Positions 1 to 12,700 are shown, counted from the first letter of the stretch. The stretch: 64,000 nucleotides of DNA from Loripinus fragilis (GCA_964019695.1 OZ026517.1:71196665-71260664); one strand, 5' to 3'. Notes: generated from the letters alone by a model not told the origin. Numbers and translations are program-made.

Positions 1-2600
1 TATACCCATTAACCACATTCTTATTGGCTGTGGCTTACTTTGGGTGGATGTTAGGCGGAGCTAGTGGCGGCCGCATGCTTTATGTAAATGAACTTTCACT
101 ACGGCATTTCTGAGAGCGGTCATTGACCCAACAAAAGATTTTTTCAAAAAGAATCGACCCATGCGGGACTGACCCGACATGGAGCAGGCTGGTTTGGGTC
201 ATTTCTGTTTGAAAAATCGATAAGAGTTGTTCAAAAAATGGAAATACTTAATGAAAGTTTCGTTCTTTCCCCTCAGTGGGGCCCAGCGTTTTAAAATATG
301 CACGAACGTAAGTTGAGAAAGAACATGCACATTTCCCTGAACTGGCGAAGCAAAAGAGAGTGGATCCAGATTTGGTTGCTCTATGTGGAGCAAACTGATC
401 TGTGTATACACCGTTTTGAATTTGAAATTTTGGTTCGTGTATGCATAAAACTTGGGGATTTCAGACAACCATAAATGAAAATAAATTATGTAATATTGTT
501 GCAATGGTACACACTGGACCCTTCCCCCGGGTGCGGTTCAAGTTGGTACTATGGCGACATATATTTTCGGACTGTGTTAAAAAAAAGAAAAACAGAGATC
601 GAATCTTTTTTCGAATCACATTATAAGTCATAAATATTACATGCTCCAAACAAAACTCTACTTAGAATTAAAATTCTCTTCGATGTTGGATATTTATTTA
701 AGGCATTGCTATAAAATTGTATTTGAAATATTTCATGTTATGGGCCGAAGGCCTTTATTTCAAATAAATTATTATTGATATTATTGATTGACTATGCAAA
801 TTTGCTGCGGGGTAGGGTAGTCGAAACAGTGATTGATAAAAGATGGTGGTCACCAAGGTAAATTATTTGAATTTAGGTGGTCAGTCTAATGCCAAGCTAC
901 AATTCTGTGGTAGCCATTTAGCTGTTGAAGAGTTGTGAAAATCACAATTCACAGAAATGTTATAATGGAGGTCTAACGAAAAAAAATACAGGTCTGGGCT
1001 CTAGTCATAACGAAAGATACTTTTAGCATAATGGTCGTGTGTAGGGGAACAAGACAGTTCAACGACAGGGGTAACGCTAAAATGCGTAAAGGACCCCTTT
1101 GCGCGTAAATGACCCATTTTAAATTTAGCAAAAAGGACTTTTATTATTTCTAAACTGTTTCTTAAGTCTATGTATGTTTAATACTATTTAAAAAATGAAG
1201 CTAGAAGAGATAAAAAAATAAACTGTAAAACTCGAGTTTAGACGCGTTTCAAATGAAACACAGTTATATAAAGCCTGGGTACAGGTTATGAGTGCAGACA
1301 TTTCTATGAAAGTAATGCTTAAAAACTCTTAGAGTGTTCATTTGACTGTATACAAAGAGAATATTCGACAACTGGAGACAGTCTGGACAGCCTAAAGATG
1401 CTACGAATGAGGAGTGGTTTGCATATTTTGAAATATATGGTTATAATTTTGAAAGCAATCAAGGAGGCAAGCTCTCCTTTTAAAAAGGAAAATTTATTTA
1501 GTTCTTGAAGCAGATTTGGAACGTATCACAAAATGATCCATCATGTAGACTGCAAACACAGCTTACGCCCAGCGTCTGGCGTCATGGCAACGGAAAGAGC
1601 AATTATGCGCATTACCTCCCTTGGTCAAAATAGTCAAATTTACAAGCGAAATTAAGTTTTTAGTCAGCATTGGATTAAGGCCTATGATCGTAGAAATCCA
1701 CATTATTTTTGGAAAATAAACTATATTTCACCATATTCTATAATGCTACAGTTTAAATACGGCTAAAACTACCTTTTCAGATCCATGAAAAGTTGATAGA
1801 TGGGGTACTTCTGGTTTCGAATCTCGGAAAAATGACCGTAGATTGCTTATAGTGCAATTTCCGATCACCCAGGAACAAATCTAGAGCATTATATCGACGT
1901 TCCAGTGATTTTTTAAATATTCATCGCCCCCCAGATTCCCACTGTCCACGGGGGACTCGGCTGGAAAATTCCACTTGCCCGATGGTGAAATTTCCCGTGT
2001 CAGTCAAGTCGGGCATGGTTTTTTCAAACCCTGATGGCTAATAGAAATTAAAATTTGATTCAGAAAAAAAGACGTTTTTTGAAGTATTTTAATTATTCCT
2101 TATATATTATGAGTGGTTAGAAGATACGTCTCAGTAAGACGTTTCTTTCAAACACTCAGAATAAATGATTGTTTTTATAGGTGATAGTAAAATCGCAACT
2201 GAGTATGACAAAAGTATTGGTGTGTGTGTTATTTAATGACTAACACCATTAGATTTGAACTATTGATTCTTCAAAGAAAACCGTGGTTCCATGGAATTCT
2301 GATAAACAAGATCAGACTGTAGATTGTTGATGATCAAACTGGAACAATAGGGAATGCATCTTTATAATCTATACTGACCAAAACTTCCAATGCAAATTAT
2401 TTTATGAGTATTATTTTCATTAGAAAACCGGGTCCTGTCGAAATTAGTGTACCGTTCAGAAGTTATTAGAAGGTTAAAATGTGTTACAATGGATGCAATA
2501 ATAGATTTAACGTTCAGTCTGATTTTGCGTGAGAAGTGTGGGTCAGTATATATGGTTTTTATGGATATATTTTTATGTGTCACAAATGGCCCTTTTGGGA
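1..2600. other. AT-rich DNA, no gene seen
   Basis: No spliced or long open frame could be supported on either strand. A palindrome of the AGAACCGTCTC family lies at 2121-2148. The rest shows no structure beyond ordinary AT-rich sequence. Confidence 0.6.
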
Positions 2601-2623
2601 ATACTCAGTTTTTCTTGAGAGTA

Positions 2624-2740
2624 GTCAGATTTTACACATTGGTTTTACTCAGTTTTTTGTGTGATTAGTCAGATTTTACACATTGGTTTTACTCAGTTTT
2701 GTGTGTGATTAGACAGATTTTACACATTGGTTTTACTCAG
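2624..2740. repeat. 44-bp tandem repeat, 2.7 units
   Basis: Units begin at 2624, 2668 and 2712 with the shared core CAGATTTTACACATTGG followed by TTTTACTCAG. Divergence between units is only a few bases, so the duplication is recent. Confidence 0.9.
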
Positions 2741-2837
2741 TTATTGCATGATTCCTAAGAGTTAAAATGTCATCTGTGCGTATTTGTCCTTGGTATACAC
2801 GCAATGTAGCTCAGTTTGTACGTGTATGTGATTCTTG

Positions 2838-2925
2838 AGTTTGCACATCATGTTAGTTCCGACGATTCACGCTCATGCTGTTACTCATAAGCGTGAATCG
2901 TCAGAACTAACATGATGTGCAAACT
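2838..2925. repeat. Long hairpin, 36-bp arms
   Basis: Arm 2838-2873 and arm 2890-2925 are reverse complements with a single mismatch and a 16-nt loop. On the - strand it starts 13 nt after the stop codon of the orphan RING exon. It may be a small foldback element or, if transcribed, a Dicer-type substrate; the sequence alone does not decide. Confidence 0.95.
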
Positions 2926-2938
2926 TAAAAGTCCACAG

Positions 2939-3150
2939 TTATATATGTTCAGCTAGAATAGCTATAATCTTAGCCTCGATTAATCTGCCACACACTGGAC
3001 ACACGTAGACTCTATTGGCACATGTTTCACACAACCCAAAATGTGCGCATGGGAGAGGCACCCTGTTGGCAATTACCTCGTGGCAAACTTTACAGAATAT
3101 TCACTGTCTAAGTCGCCTGTTTTCCTCAAGAATGGCTGCTCTTTCTTCAG
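2939..3150 (-). pseudogene. Orphan IAP-type RING exon with in-frame stop
   Basis: On the - strand an acceptor (TTTTGTTACAG) is followed by 212 nt in phase 1 encoding LEENRRLRQ, a stop (TGA at 3103-3101), then a complete C3HC4 RING: FCKVC, LPCAH, LCETC, CPVC, followed by GRLIEAKIIAIL and a TAA stop at 2941-2939. All eight zinc ligands are present with normal spacing, and the LPC-x-H core plus the short tail after CPxC are typical of IAP RINGs. No matching UBA or BIR exons were found upstream on the - strand. It may be a processed-away remnant or the end of a decayed IAP copy. If the stop is real the exon cannot make a RING; a sequencing error is the alternative. Confidence 0.85.
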
Positions 3151-3159
3151 CTGTAACAA

Positions 3160-4000
3160 AAGAAGAATATAATTATAGTCAAGCCTGTCATAAAGACCGC
3201 CACTATTCAACACTTAATTTTCTTATACATGTTCTCATGCCAAAAAATGACACTGTTAAGTAAACAGCTACGTTTAAAGCAACTACTTGGCCCCCTTTGA
3301 AGACACATGATAAAAGCTGCGACCCCATTTGAGGACACAGAATAAACTACCTGATTATCCAGGGCCTAATGATGCCAAACAGTAATCCTCAGGGCGGATT
3401 TTACCATCTAATCATCAAACTCCTGATATATTCTAATAATATTCTTTGCCTTCTTGCCTCATAGATATCAATTATGATCAGAAAGGAGAATAAAACGGAA
3501 GCTATATTTTACGTAACGTTAGGTTTTTCTACAGTATGTATAGATGTACCACGACCTCTGACCAATGACCTTTGGGTCTTTCTATTTCAAACGATTGATG
3601 CAGAATGCGTAAAATGAGCCAGTCCAGCTGTAACATATGTGTATGTCAAAGCTTTTATAGTAAATAAAAATAAATGCCTGAAACCTTTTTTCTAGAACTA
3701 CATATCAATATTGTAAATAGAGTCACGCTTCAAAGCTTTTGGTTTATCAGTAACAACCATAAAACAAGGATATCCCAGCAGTTGATGACGGTGTCTGATC
3801 AAAGAGCACTCTTTAATACCGCTACTTTTAGTGAAAAAGAGGCGACTCACATAGCTTAATTTTACTCTAATAATCGGGGGAGACAGCGGCACAGTGGTCG
3901 ACTTGAGATTGAGGGGAGTACTGGTTTCAACCAAGCAAAATATCCCGACATGACTGAAAAAGTGGTTTCTGGGACTTTAACCGTTTACTCAAACAAGCGA
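3160..4000. other. No gene seen
   Basis: This is where UBA or BIR exons belonging to the orphan RING exon would be expected on the - strand. None was found. Confidence 0.5.
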
Positions 4001-4001
4001 A

Positions 4002-4075
4002 CAAACAAACAACAAACAAATAAACAAACAAGCAAGCAAGCAAGCAAACAAACAAACAAACAAGCAAACAAAGAA
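4002..4075. repeat. (CAAA)n/(CAAG)n simple repeat
   Basis: Imperfect tetranucleotide run just upstream of the 22-bp minisatellite. Confidence 0.95.
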
Positions 4076-4198
4076 ACGCATTATAAAGGCAACCTATCAC
4101 AAACACAATGTTCTGTTACTATTGATTTTTATTTGCTTTGAACCCAGTTGTCTTGAAAACATTTAAATGTCTAGAAAATAATTATAGGCTAAAGAATA

Positions 4199-6882
4199 AA
4201 GCTATGGTGTTGAGCTAACAAAGCTATTGTGTGGAGCTAACAAAGCTATGGTGTGGAGTTAACAAAGCTTTGGTGTCGAGCTACCAAAGCTATAGTGTGG
4301 AGCTAACAAAAGTATGGTGTGGAGTTAACAAAGCTATGGTGTAAAGCTAACAAAGCTATGGCGAGGAGGTAACAAAGCTATGGTGTGGAGCTTGCAAAGC
4401 TATGGTGTGGAGTTAAGAAAACTATGGTTTGGTGCTAACAAAGCTATGGCGTGGAGCTAACAAACCTATGGCGTGGAGCTAACAAATCTATGGTGTGAAC
4501 CTAACAAAGCTATGGCGTGGACCTAACAAAGCTAAAGGTGTGGATCTAACAAAGCTATGGCGTGGAGCTAACAAAGCTATGGTGTGGATCTAACGAGGTA
4601 AAAAACTATGTGTGGAGCTAACAAAGCTATGGTGTGGATTTAATAAAGCTATGGTTTGGAGCTAACAAAGCTATGGTGTGCAATTAAGAAAGCTATGGTG
4701 TGAACCTGACAAAGCTATGGCGTGGAGCTAACAAAGGTATGGTGTGGATCTAACAAAGCTTTGGCGTGGAGCTAACAAAGCTATTATGTGGAGGCGTGGA
4801 GCTAACAAAGCTATGGTGTTGAGCTAACAAAGCTATTGTGTTGAGCTAACAAACCTATGGTGTGGAGCTAACAAAGCTATGATGTGGAGCTAACAAAGCT
4901 ATGATTTGGAGCTAACATAGTCGTGGTGTGGAGCTAACTAAGCTATGGTGTGGAGCTAACAAAGCTATGTCGTGGAGCTAACAAAGCTATGGTGTGGATC
5001 TAACAAAGCTATGGCATGGAGCTAACAAGGCTATGACATGGATCTAAGAAATCTATGGCGTGGAGCTAACAAATGCTATGGTGTTGAGCTAACAAACCTA
5101 TGGTGTGGAGCTAACAAAAATATGGTGTGGATCTTACAAGGCTGTGGTGTGGAGGTACCAATGCTATGGTGTGGAGCTAACAAAGCTTTGTTGTGGGGCT
5201 ACCAAAGCTATGGTGTGGAGCTAAGAAAACTGTGGTGTGGAGTTAACAAAGCTATGGTTTGGAGCTAACAAAGCTATGGCGAGGAGCTAACAAAGCTATG
5301 GCGTGGAACTAACAAAGCTATGGTGTGAACCTAACAAAGCTATGGTGTGGAGCTAACAAAGCTCTGACGTGGAGCTAACAAAGCTATGGTGTGGAGTTTA
5401 CAAAGCTATGGTACGGAGCTAATAAAGCTATGGCGTGGAGCTAACAAAGCTATGACGTGGAGCTAACAAAGCTATAGTGTGAACCTAGCAAAGCTATGGC
5501 GTGGATTTAACAAAGCTATGTGTGGATCTAACAAAGCTATGGTGTGGAGTAAAGAAAGCTATGGTTTGGATCTAACAAAGCTATTTCATGGAGCTAACAA
5601 AGCTATAGTGTGAACCTAGCAAAGCTATGGTGTGGATCTAACAAAGCTATGGTGAGGATCTAACAAAGCTATGGTGTGGAGTTACCAGCTATGGTGTGGA
5701 GGCGTGGAGCTAACAAATCTATCATGTTGAGCTAACAAAGCTATGGTGTTGATCTAACAAAGCTATGGTGTGGAGTTAACAAAGCTATGGCGTGGATCTA
5801 ACAAAGCTATGGCGTGGAGCTTACAAATGCTATGGTGTGGAGATAACAAAACGATGGCGTGGAGCTTACAAATCTATTGTGTGGAGGCGTGGAGCTAACA
5901 AAGCTATGGTGTTGAGCTAACAAACCTATGGTGTGGAGCTAACAAAGCTATGATGTGGAGCTAACTTAGTCGTGGTGTGGAGCTAACAAAGCTATGGTGT
6001 GGAGCTAACAAAGCTATGGTGTGGAGCTAACATAGCTATGGTGTGGATCTAACAAAGCTATGGCGTGGAGCTAACAAAGCTATGACATGGATCTAAGAAA
6101 GCTATGGCGTGGAGCTAACAAATAATATGGTGTTGCGCTAACAAACCTGTGGTGTGGAGCTAACAAAAATATGATGTGGAGCTAACAAAGCGATGGTGTG
6201 GAGCTAACAAAGCTGTGGTGTGGAGCTACCAAAGCTATGGTGTGGAGCTAACAAAGCTATGGCGTGGAGCTAACAAAACTATGGTGTGAACCTAACAAAG
6301 CTATGGTGTGGAGCTAACAAAGCTCTGGCGTGGAGCTAACAAAGCTATGGTGTGGAGATAACAAAGCTATGGTGTGGAGCTAACAATGCTATGACGTGGA
6401 GCTAACAAAGCTATGGCGTGGAGCTAACAAAGCTATAGAGTGAGCCAAGCAAAGCTATGGCGTGGATCTAATAAAGCTATGGTGTGGATCTAACAAAGCT
6501 ATGGCGTGGAGTTACCAGCTATGTTGTGGAGGCGTGGAGCTTACAAATCTATGGTGTTGAGCTAACAAAGCTATGGTGTGGATCGAACAAAGCTATGGCG
6601 TGGAGTTACCAGCTATGGTGTTGAGGCGTGGAGCTAACAAAGCTATGGTGTTGAGCTAACAAAGCTATGGTGTGAACCTAACAAAGCTATGGTGTGGAGC
6701 TAACAAAGATATGGTGTGGAGCTAACAAAGCGGTGGTGTTGAGCTAACAAAGCTATGGTGTGGAGCTAACAAACCTATGGTGTGGAGCTTACAAAGCCAT
6801 GGCGTGGAGCTAATACAGCTATGGTGTTGAGCTAATTAACAAAGCTATGGCGTGGAGCTAATTAAGCTATTGTGTGGAGCTA
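4199..6882. repeat. 22-bp minisatellite, about 120 units
   Basis: A tandem array of the unit GCTATGGTGTGGAGCTAAC plus AAA (22 bp), with frequent variants GGCGTGG, GAACCTAAC and GGATCTAAC. The array covers about 2.68 kb with clean edges. A recurrent phase-shift variant (GTGGAGGCGTGGAGC) occurs near 4793, 5697, 5881, 6528 and 6623. Distinct variant strings near 5010-5120 recur at 6060-6170, an offset of 1,049 bp, so a higher-order duplication has occurred. Short open frames in it are by-products of the repeat. Confidence 0.97.
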
Positions 6883-6889
6883 TTTCAAA

Positions 6890-8040
6890 TATTTGAGCTT
6901 GTATCCAGCAAAAGGTACAAGTTGCCATGTGTGCCATCAAAGACTCTGATCTGATCATAGCATAATCTTCAATGGACACTCTATCGTTTGCCAAGGGTCC
7001 AAAGTTTCATCAGGCGGCGGAAAACTAAGAACCTGCGGATGCACAGACTGATTACAATCCCTGCTGTACACACATTCCAACTTGTACCTCATGCTGTATA
7101 CTGGCTCGGCTCTTTTCTTATATGTATGAATCAGTAGACTGGCTACAGTCTAAAACATTGTCATAGTTTTAAGAAAGGGTATCAATACAAACTTGCAATC
7201 ATAATGAAGTTTCTTCATCAACAAATTCTAACCTATTCTAGTCAGATGTTTTAAACAGAGCCATCAGAATTAGACTAGCTACAAGTATATGAAATGACAC
7301 ATTGAACGAAAAATGTTTTGAGGACTCGAGCCAGTCTAATGAATCAGCTTCACTTGTATAGGTACCGGTATATCCTCCAGGTCCTCTCTGCATAACCTGA
7401 TTATGCTTCCCCATGTCTAACGAACTTCACGGGCAGCTTCTTAATGGTTTATGGAAGTTGTATGGATCTACTCCAGATCTTCTTTTATGGGTTAAGATAT
7501 TGTCTTGGTACCAGAGGTCTGAAAATGAAAGTTAAAAAAACGTTGAAGTGAGTGCAGTGAAAGTTCAGGTATCCTATTTCGGGATACAAAAGTAAGCTGG
7601 GGAGTTTGCGCCAGACGAGTCCGGCTTGAGGGTTTAACCAAAAAAGGATAATTAAGTACACCTTGATACAGGTGCATTCTAAAAAAGCCTGTGAAAAGCG
7701 AGACAGCTGCAGAGCTGTAAGCACGACTTTAGGTAGTAGGTTTCCTGTCCCCTCTTGCCGGTTTCTTCAAGGGTTTTTTGATACATATAAATTACAATAA
7801 TACAATATGAGCATCCTCAAGCACTGCAAGGTATCATAGAATGCACAACATGTGTATCGCGACATCAGGTGATGAGTATTATTATATTTTTCATTGTAAC
7901 TTCCTGAAAACATATCTAAAAAGATATCTATCCTGAAATTCCTGCATACTATAAAAATCAGAGATTAAAAACAGAAAACTGAAAAACACCGTCCGAGCCT
8001 TAAATGCTCAAATATTGAGTCATATAAGATAAGGTAACAT
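6890..8040. other. Dispersed repeat remnants, no gene
   Basis: A piece containing AGACTGGCTACAGTCTAAAA (7137-7160) recurs at 18247-18272, so the region is at least partly repeat-derived. No coding exon is supported. Confidence 0.55.
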
Positions 8041-8637
8041 GATAAGATCATTATAAATACCCTAATGGGTCCCCATTGAATCCGAGTCACGTGATCGCTG
8101 GAAATTCATAACGAGGTTGTCGTGGATGCTTGGAGCAATTAAATTTTAATTAACAACTTTTTAAACTCGTATAAAAACAAGGCTTTTCAAGTTTATTCAA
8201 CATTGCATTTTGACTGAATGCTGCATAAGGCGCCGTGAACCTGTTTGAGAATGGCATTGTCGCTTTTTACGGACTTTGGGCGTTATTTGCTAACTTTTGA
8301 GTATTTTGTTTTGTAGTAATTGTGTAACCGGTGTGACCCATTTCTTGAACAGGCAAAGTAGTCCGTTTTCTGCAAGATATATTTGGATATGAGAAGCTAA
8401 GGGCAACAATTTGAAGGGCAACCGGTCATATTTGGACGATCACAGATGGCTGAATTCCCCTTCTGATCAGCAGGAGGATAATGTAGGGGACAACAGATAG
8501 TTGCGCAGGCGCAAGTTCGCTTCATGTTCCTGTAATGGCGGCGTCCACTCTCTGAGATAAAAGTTTACAGGAATTTATCAAACAAGGACCTATATTACGT
8601 GAGATTCAGCGTAGAATGACTGATTTAAGTTCTCGCG

Positions 8638-9778
8638 TTGGAGTTTAGAACACAAACCTCAAGTGATAGGAATACAAGTGAAAGGAATATTAGTAAAACA
8701 CGGAAAGTGTTAGGAAACGAAAGTGAAAGTGACAATTCAGTTGAAGATTCTGACGTTGAAATATCAAACGAGGAGACATTGCATCTCCCTATTCCTGACA
8801 TAGAACGGCCTTCTTCTTCTAAGGAGCTAGATAAACTTTTGTCAGATGGAGAGCTTGATTCTGATGATGAATCAGCTGGTGACATTTTAATGGATTTTAA
8901 ATCTGTTTTGCATAGGGAGTGAGAAGTCTGGCCCAGGTACAGATAAGGGTCTGGTAGAGGTAGTGAATGAAGGTTTGCAATCGGTTCAACAATCAGAAGA
9001 AGTGTAAAAGCTGAGAGAGAAATTTATCAGACCATCCAATGTAGACAATTTGCAAGTGCCGAAAGTAGAACCAATCATATGGCGTAATATTTCAGATAAA
9101 GGGAAGGCGACAGATGCAGCTGTACAGAAAGCATATCCGAATTTATGCCAGGGTTAACTGCGATGGTTCAGCAATGGGAGCTTATTAATAAGAATAAAAA
9201 GAGCTGAAGAAAATTCCTGTGTTCAAGGAGATTAAGAAATGGTCAACTGAGGCAGTGTCTGCCCTCTCACACACAGTTTCGGCATAGTGTCAACAGTGGA
9301 GCGATGAAATAAAGGTGGGATCAGACAATAAATTTCATAGTCTCTGTGAGTCTGCTCATCCAGTTTCTGCCACACAATTGTTTTGGGATAATTTGAATGC
9401 GGAATTGAAAGAATGAGATCACTTAAAGAAAGTATCCATTGCTATGAAAAGAGTGTTTTTAGCCGGAAAGAAAGAACAGATAAGATATATACTTCACGGG
9501 ATGATTTTCGTTGGAAATTCTCAAAAACTTCATAAACCCTTTCAAAGGAAAAGGGTGAATCAGCAAGCTCCATGAAAGGACTCCAAAGGGAAATGGTCGC
9601 AGAGGCGCCAATAACAACCCTTTCCATAAGTAGAAACTACCGTCAATACTTATCATTCAATCTAGTGAATACCCAGCAAAATTTTATGGCAGGGAAAACA
9701 GAAAAACTAAGAGCTCGGAGTAAAATTACCTCAGATAGATGGATTTTAAGAACCATTTGTGGTTATGAGGTGGAATAA
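8638..9778 (+). pseudogene. DIRS gag-like region, broken
   Basis: An acidic Ser/Glu-rich start (8638-8922) is followed, across frame changes and stops, by segments such as LREKFIRPSNVDNLQVPKV (near 9010) and the block ITSDRWILRTICGYEVE ending at 9775, which resembles the conserved end of the first frame of DIRS elements (a TSDPWIL..V.GY pattern). No Cys-His knuckle was seen. At least eight in-frame stops lie between the blocks. Confidence 0.7.
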
Positions 9779-10390
9779 ACTGATAAGCCTGACCAAGCTT
9801 CTGTCCAGTCCCCTATAAAGTTTTCTGATTTAGACGAGGAAGCAATCAATAGGTAAATTTTGGACTTTAAAGGAATAATTGAACCTGTTGTGCAGGCAGA
9901 TCCTGATGAATTGATATCTAACATTTGTGTAAGGCCAAAATCTGATGGCGGTATCAGAGTGATTCTGAACATAAAACCCTTAAACCAGCAATGTGTTGGC
10001 AAATACAATTTAAGATAGAAAGCCTGAAATCTGCTATCAATGCCATGGCGTCAAACTGTTATTTGGCCTTGTTGGATTTGAAAGAAGCATTTTACTCAAT
10101 CCAAATAAGGAAAATGGATAGAAAATATTACCACTTTTATTGGAGGGGGCCAAAAATAACAATATACTTCTTTGATCATAGGGTTGCGCTCATCTCCCAG
10201 GTGTTTTACAAAGCTCTTAAAGCAAGTTTATGCAATGCTTCATAGAAAGGGACATATAAGTACAGCTTACATTGATGACTCTTGTTTACATGGGCGCACC
10301 AAAAAACAGTGTGCGCTAAATGTATCAGATACAATTCATTTGCATGATAATTGTGATTTACGATACATGAAAAGAAACCAGTCTTAATAC
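9779..10390 (+). pseudogene. DIRS reverse transcriptase, broken
   Basis: Readable blocks in order: FIX-like KSDGGIRVILNIKPLN (near 9940), motif A LALLDLKEAFYSI (10060-10110), motif B LRSSPRCFTKLL (10180-10220) and motif C YIDDS (10267-10285). The YIDDS form and the SSPR-FTK block are typical of DIRS/Gypsy-type polymerases. The frame shifts between motifs A and B and stops interrupt it, so no active enzyme can be made. Confidence 0.85.
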
Positions 10391-10599
10391 CAACAAAAGA
10401 AATACCTATGGAGAGTAACAGTCTATTTTCAAATTGTGGTTAATTAAACATTCACATATTACCATCAGAGAATTTTTCCAGATTAATTGGTAAACTGGTA
10501 AACTGAACTGGAAGGAGAATACGCCCAGTTAAGGTACAAACCTTTGGAGAAAATCAAAGAGAAACAGCTTAATTTAAGCAATGGCAAATTTGATTCAAC

Positions 10600-11230
10600 T
10601 ATGATCCTATCCAGGTCTTGAAAGAGCCTGGTAGATTGATAATTAAGAAGTTAGTTTCAAACTTATTTCTCATGGCAAACCTAATAGGGAAATCTATGCA
10701 GACAGCTCCAAAACTGGTTGGTGTGTATGATAAAACCAAAGACCTCCGTACATGGGTACATTGGTCAAAAGAAGAACAGGAAGACCACATTAATGTTTAA
10801 GAACTAAGGGCTATATTTTTAGGGCTAAAAATCGTATGTGGTACAGAGTCCAATACACACATTCAATTATATTGTGATAACACTTCAAATTGTGCATACT
10901 TAAGAAATTGTTGGAGGAAAAAGAAAAAATGTATTAGATATTGATATCTGGAATTGGTGCATTCCCCGCAACATTCATTTAAGCATTTCTCATGTGGCAG
11001 GCTTTTTGAATGTAGAAGCAAATGAACTTTCTAGAGGGATTAATCTTAATAAGGACTTTGAAATGGCTTTAGATATAGACATTTTTAAGGAAATTGTGGA
11101 CAGGTTTGGCAAGCCAGAGATTGACCTTTTTGCATCTAGGCTCAATCATAAACTTGACAAGCACATTTCATTTAAACCAGATCCTAACGCAATGGCGGTG
11201 GATACCTTTTCAATATCTTGGACTAAATAA
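10600..11230 (+). pseudogene. DIRS RNase H region, broken
   Basis: Blocks include KLVGVYDKTKDLRTWVHWS (10710-10770), ELRAIFLGLK (10800-10830), a CDNTSN site (near 10875), then NVEANELSRG (11010-11040) and IDLFASRLNHKL (11120-11155) with an FKPDPNAMAVDTFSISW end. The P.IDLFASR.N block is characteristic of DIRS polyproteins. Several stops and at least one frameshift are present. Confidence 0.85.
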
Positions 11231-11551
11231 TATGTCTATATTTTTGCATCTTTCAGCACCCTCAGTATGGTTTTATGGAAGATTGTGAAAGACGAGACAG
11301 AAGCATTAGTAGTAGCCCCATTATGGATAACCCAAAGTTGGTGGCCACAACTGTCTCATCTGATTGTGGATTTTCCATTAAGGTTCCTCCAGCGCGAAAA
11401 ATCCTGTATCAGCAAAAGAACCTAGAAAGAATTCACACACTATAAAAACTGTAACTGGGGGCATTTTACTTATCAGTGAAGATTAACAAGGCAGAGGAGT
11501 TCAGGGGAGTCTGCCCACGTCATCATTCAAGCAAGAGTGCTACCTTAGAAA

Positions 11552-12045
11552 GTGGCGCAAGTTTTCAGGTTCTCTGGAAATGGAACCACTTCAACCCTCT
11601 TTAAATGTAGTTATTGTTTTTTTTTATATGATCTGTATAAATCAGGAGTTCAGTATAGTGGTATTGGAACAGCCAGATCTGCATTGAGTGGAGTTTTAAG
11701 TTTGTGTTCTGAGGGTCAAATTGACATTGGTAATTGTGCATTAGTCAAGAAATTTATGAGAGCCGTATTTAACAAACGGCCTGCTATGCCTTAATATAGG
11801 ACAACATGGAATCCAGATATTGTTTTAACCTATTTATCAAGTTTTAGTTCAAAACTTACCATACTTCAGCTTTCTCAGAAAGTTTGTATGCTGCTTTTAC
11901 TCCTAACAGGCCAAAGGGGACAAAGTATTAACTTATTAAAAGTTGAAGACGCCATATTTCATGCGGACAGTTTGGAGTTACAATTTTCTGTTGTGCTTGT
12001 TCATACTAGACCTGGAGTGCATCAGGATAATATTAGGTTTTAGTC
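11552..12045 (+). pseudogene. DIRS tyrosine recombinase, N-terminal part
   Basis: The blocks YSGIGTARSALSGVLSLC (11655-11710), LVKKFMRAVFNKRP (11745-11790), WNPDIVLTYL, LTGQRGQSINLLKVED (11905-11950) and TRPGVHQDNIRF (12010-12042) follow the usual order of DIRS recombinases, GQR including the first catalytic Arg box. A stop follows IRF, then sequence is lost into the inserted element. Confidence 0.78.
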
Positions 12046-12436
12046 ATATAGTATGCATTGTTTCACTATTGGACTAGTACAAATAAGGATTGACTAACGA
12101 CTAAGACTAAAGTTTATGACTAGGAATGGTGGCGGGTTCAACTTATACTTAACAACATTTTAAAACACAACAAATTTGCTACATCGCCAGCTTCTGCTCG
12201 TGTAAATAAGAGCCCAAACTTCAGTATCATTAGTTCCAGTGTATTTCTTGAATAATTTTCATGTTTATTTGTAATTTTGATTGAAACAAATAATAATGGA
12301 AACTAGATCCGCCTCGCTTAGAAAATTATTCATGCGTATACAATGACGTATATGAACTGTTATGGATAGTTGTACTCGTCTAAAGTTACAAACATGTTTA
12401 AAATAAGAAAACAAAATAATAGACATACAATACAGC

Positions 12437-12510
12437 AGACTCTGTGGTCTAGTGGTTACAACAGCTGACTCATATACGTGTGGTCGCTGGTTCGATTCCT
12501 ACCTAACATA
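12437..12510 (+). mobile_element. tRNA-like SINE head
   Basis: It has an A box (TGGTCTAGTGGTTA) and a B box (GGTTCGATTCC) at tRNA spacing, but no folded acceptor stem or CCA context. It is read as a pol III promoter of a SINE, not a functional tRNA. Confidence 0.6.
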
Positions 12511-12549
12511 TATTTTTTTTCAAGTTTTTGATTGTTTGTTTTTGGAGCT

Positions 12550-12700
12550 ATACGTCCGCGTCAACAAATTTTCAGTAATGTCGGGACGATTTCCTCTTTT
12601 CATAGGTTGAACCAGTAGTAAGCAGTGGATAACGTGTGTAATAGTGACTGCGCTGGCGGTGAGTCTCGAACTGGCATTAGCCTTTCGATCCCCAGTCTAA
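12550..12700 (-). mobile_element. SINE-E fragment
   Basis: The - strand contains the body seen at 21683-21870 (complement of TCAACAAATTTTCAG, TCGGGACG and AACCAGTAGTAAGCAG), diverged. It lies within the element that interrupts the DIRS recombinase. Confidence 0.55.

Noticed and set aside
5038..5268. 76-codon open frame in the minisatellite
   Set aside because: It is a by-product of the 22-bp repeat; nearby units have stops in all frames.
12437..12510. Possible tRNA gene
   Set aside because: Pol III boxes only; no closing acceptor stem.
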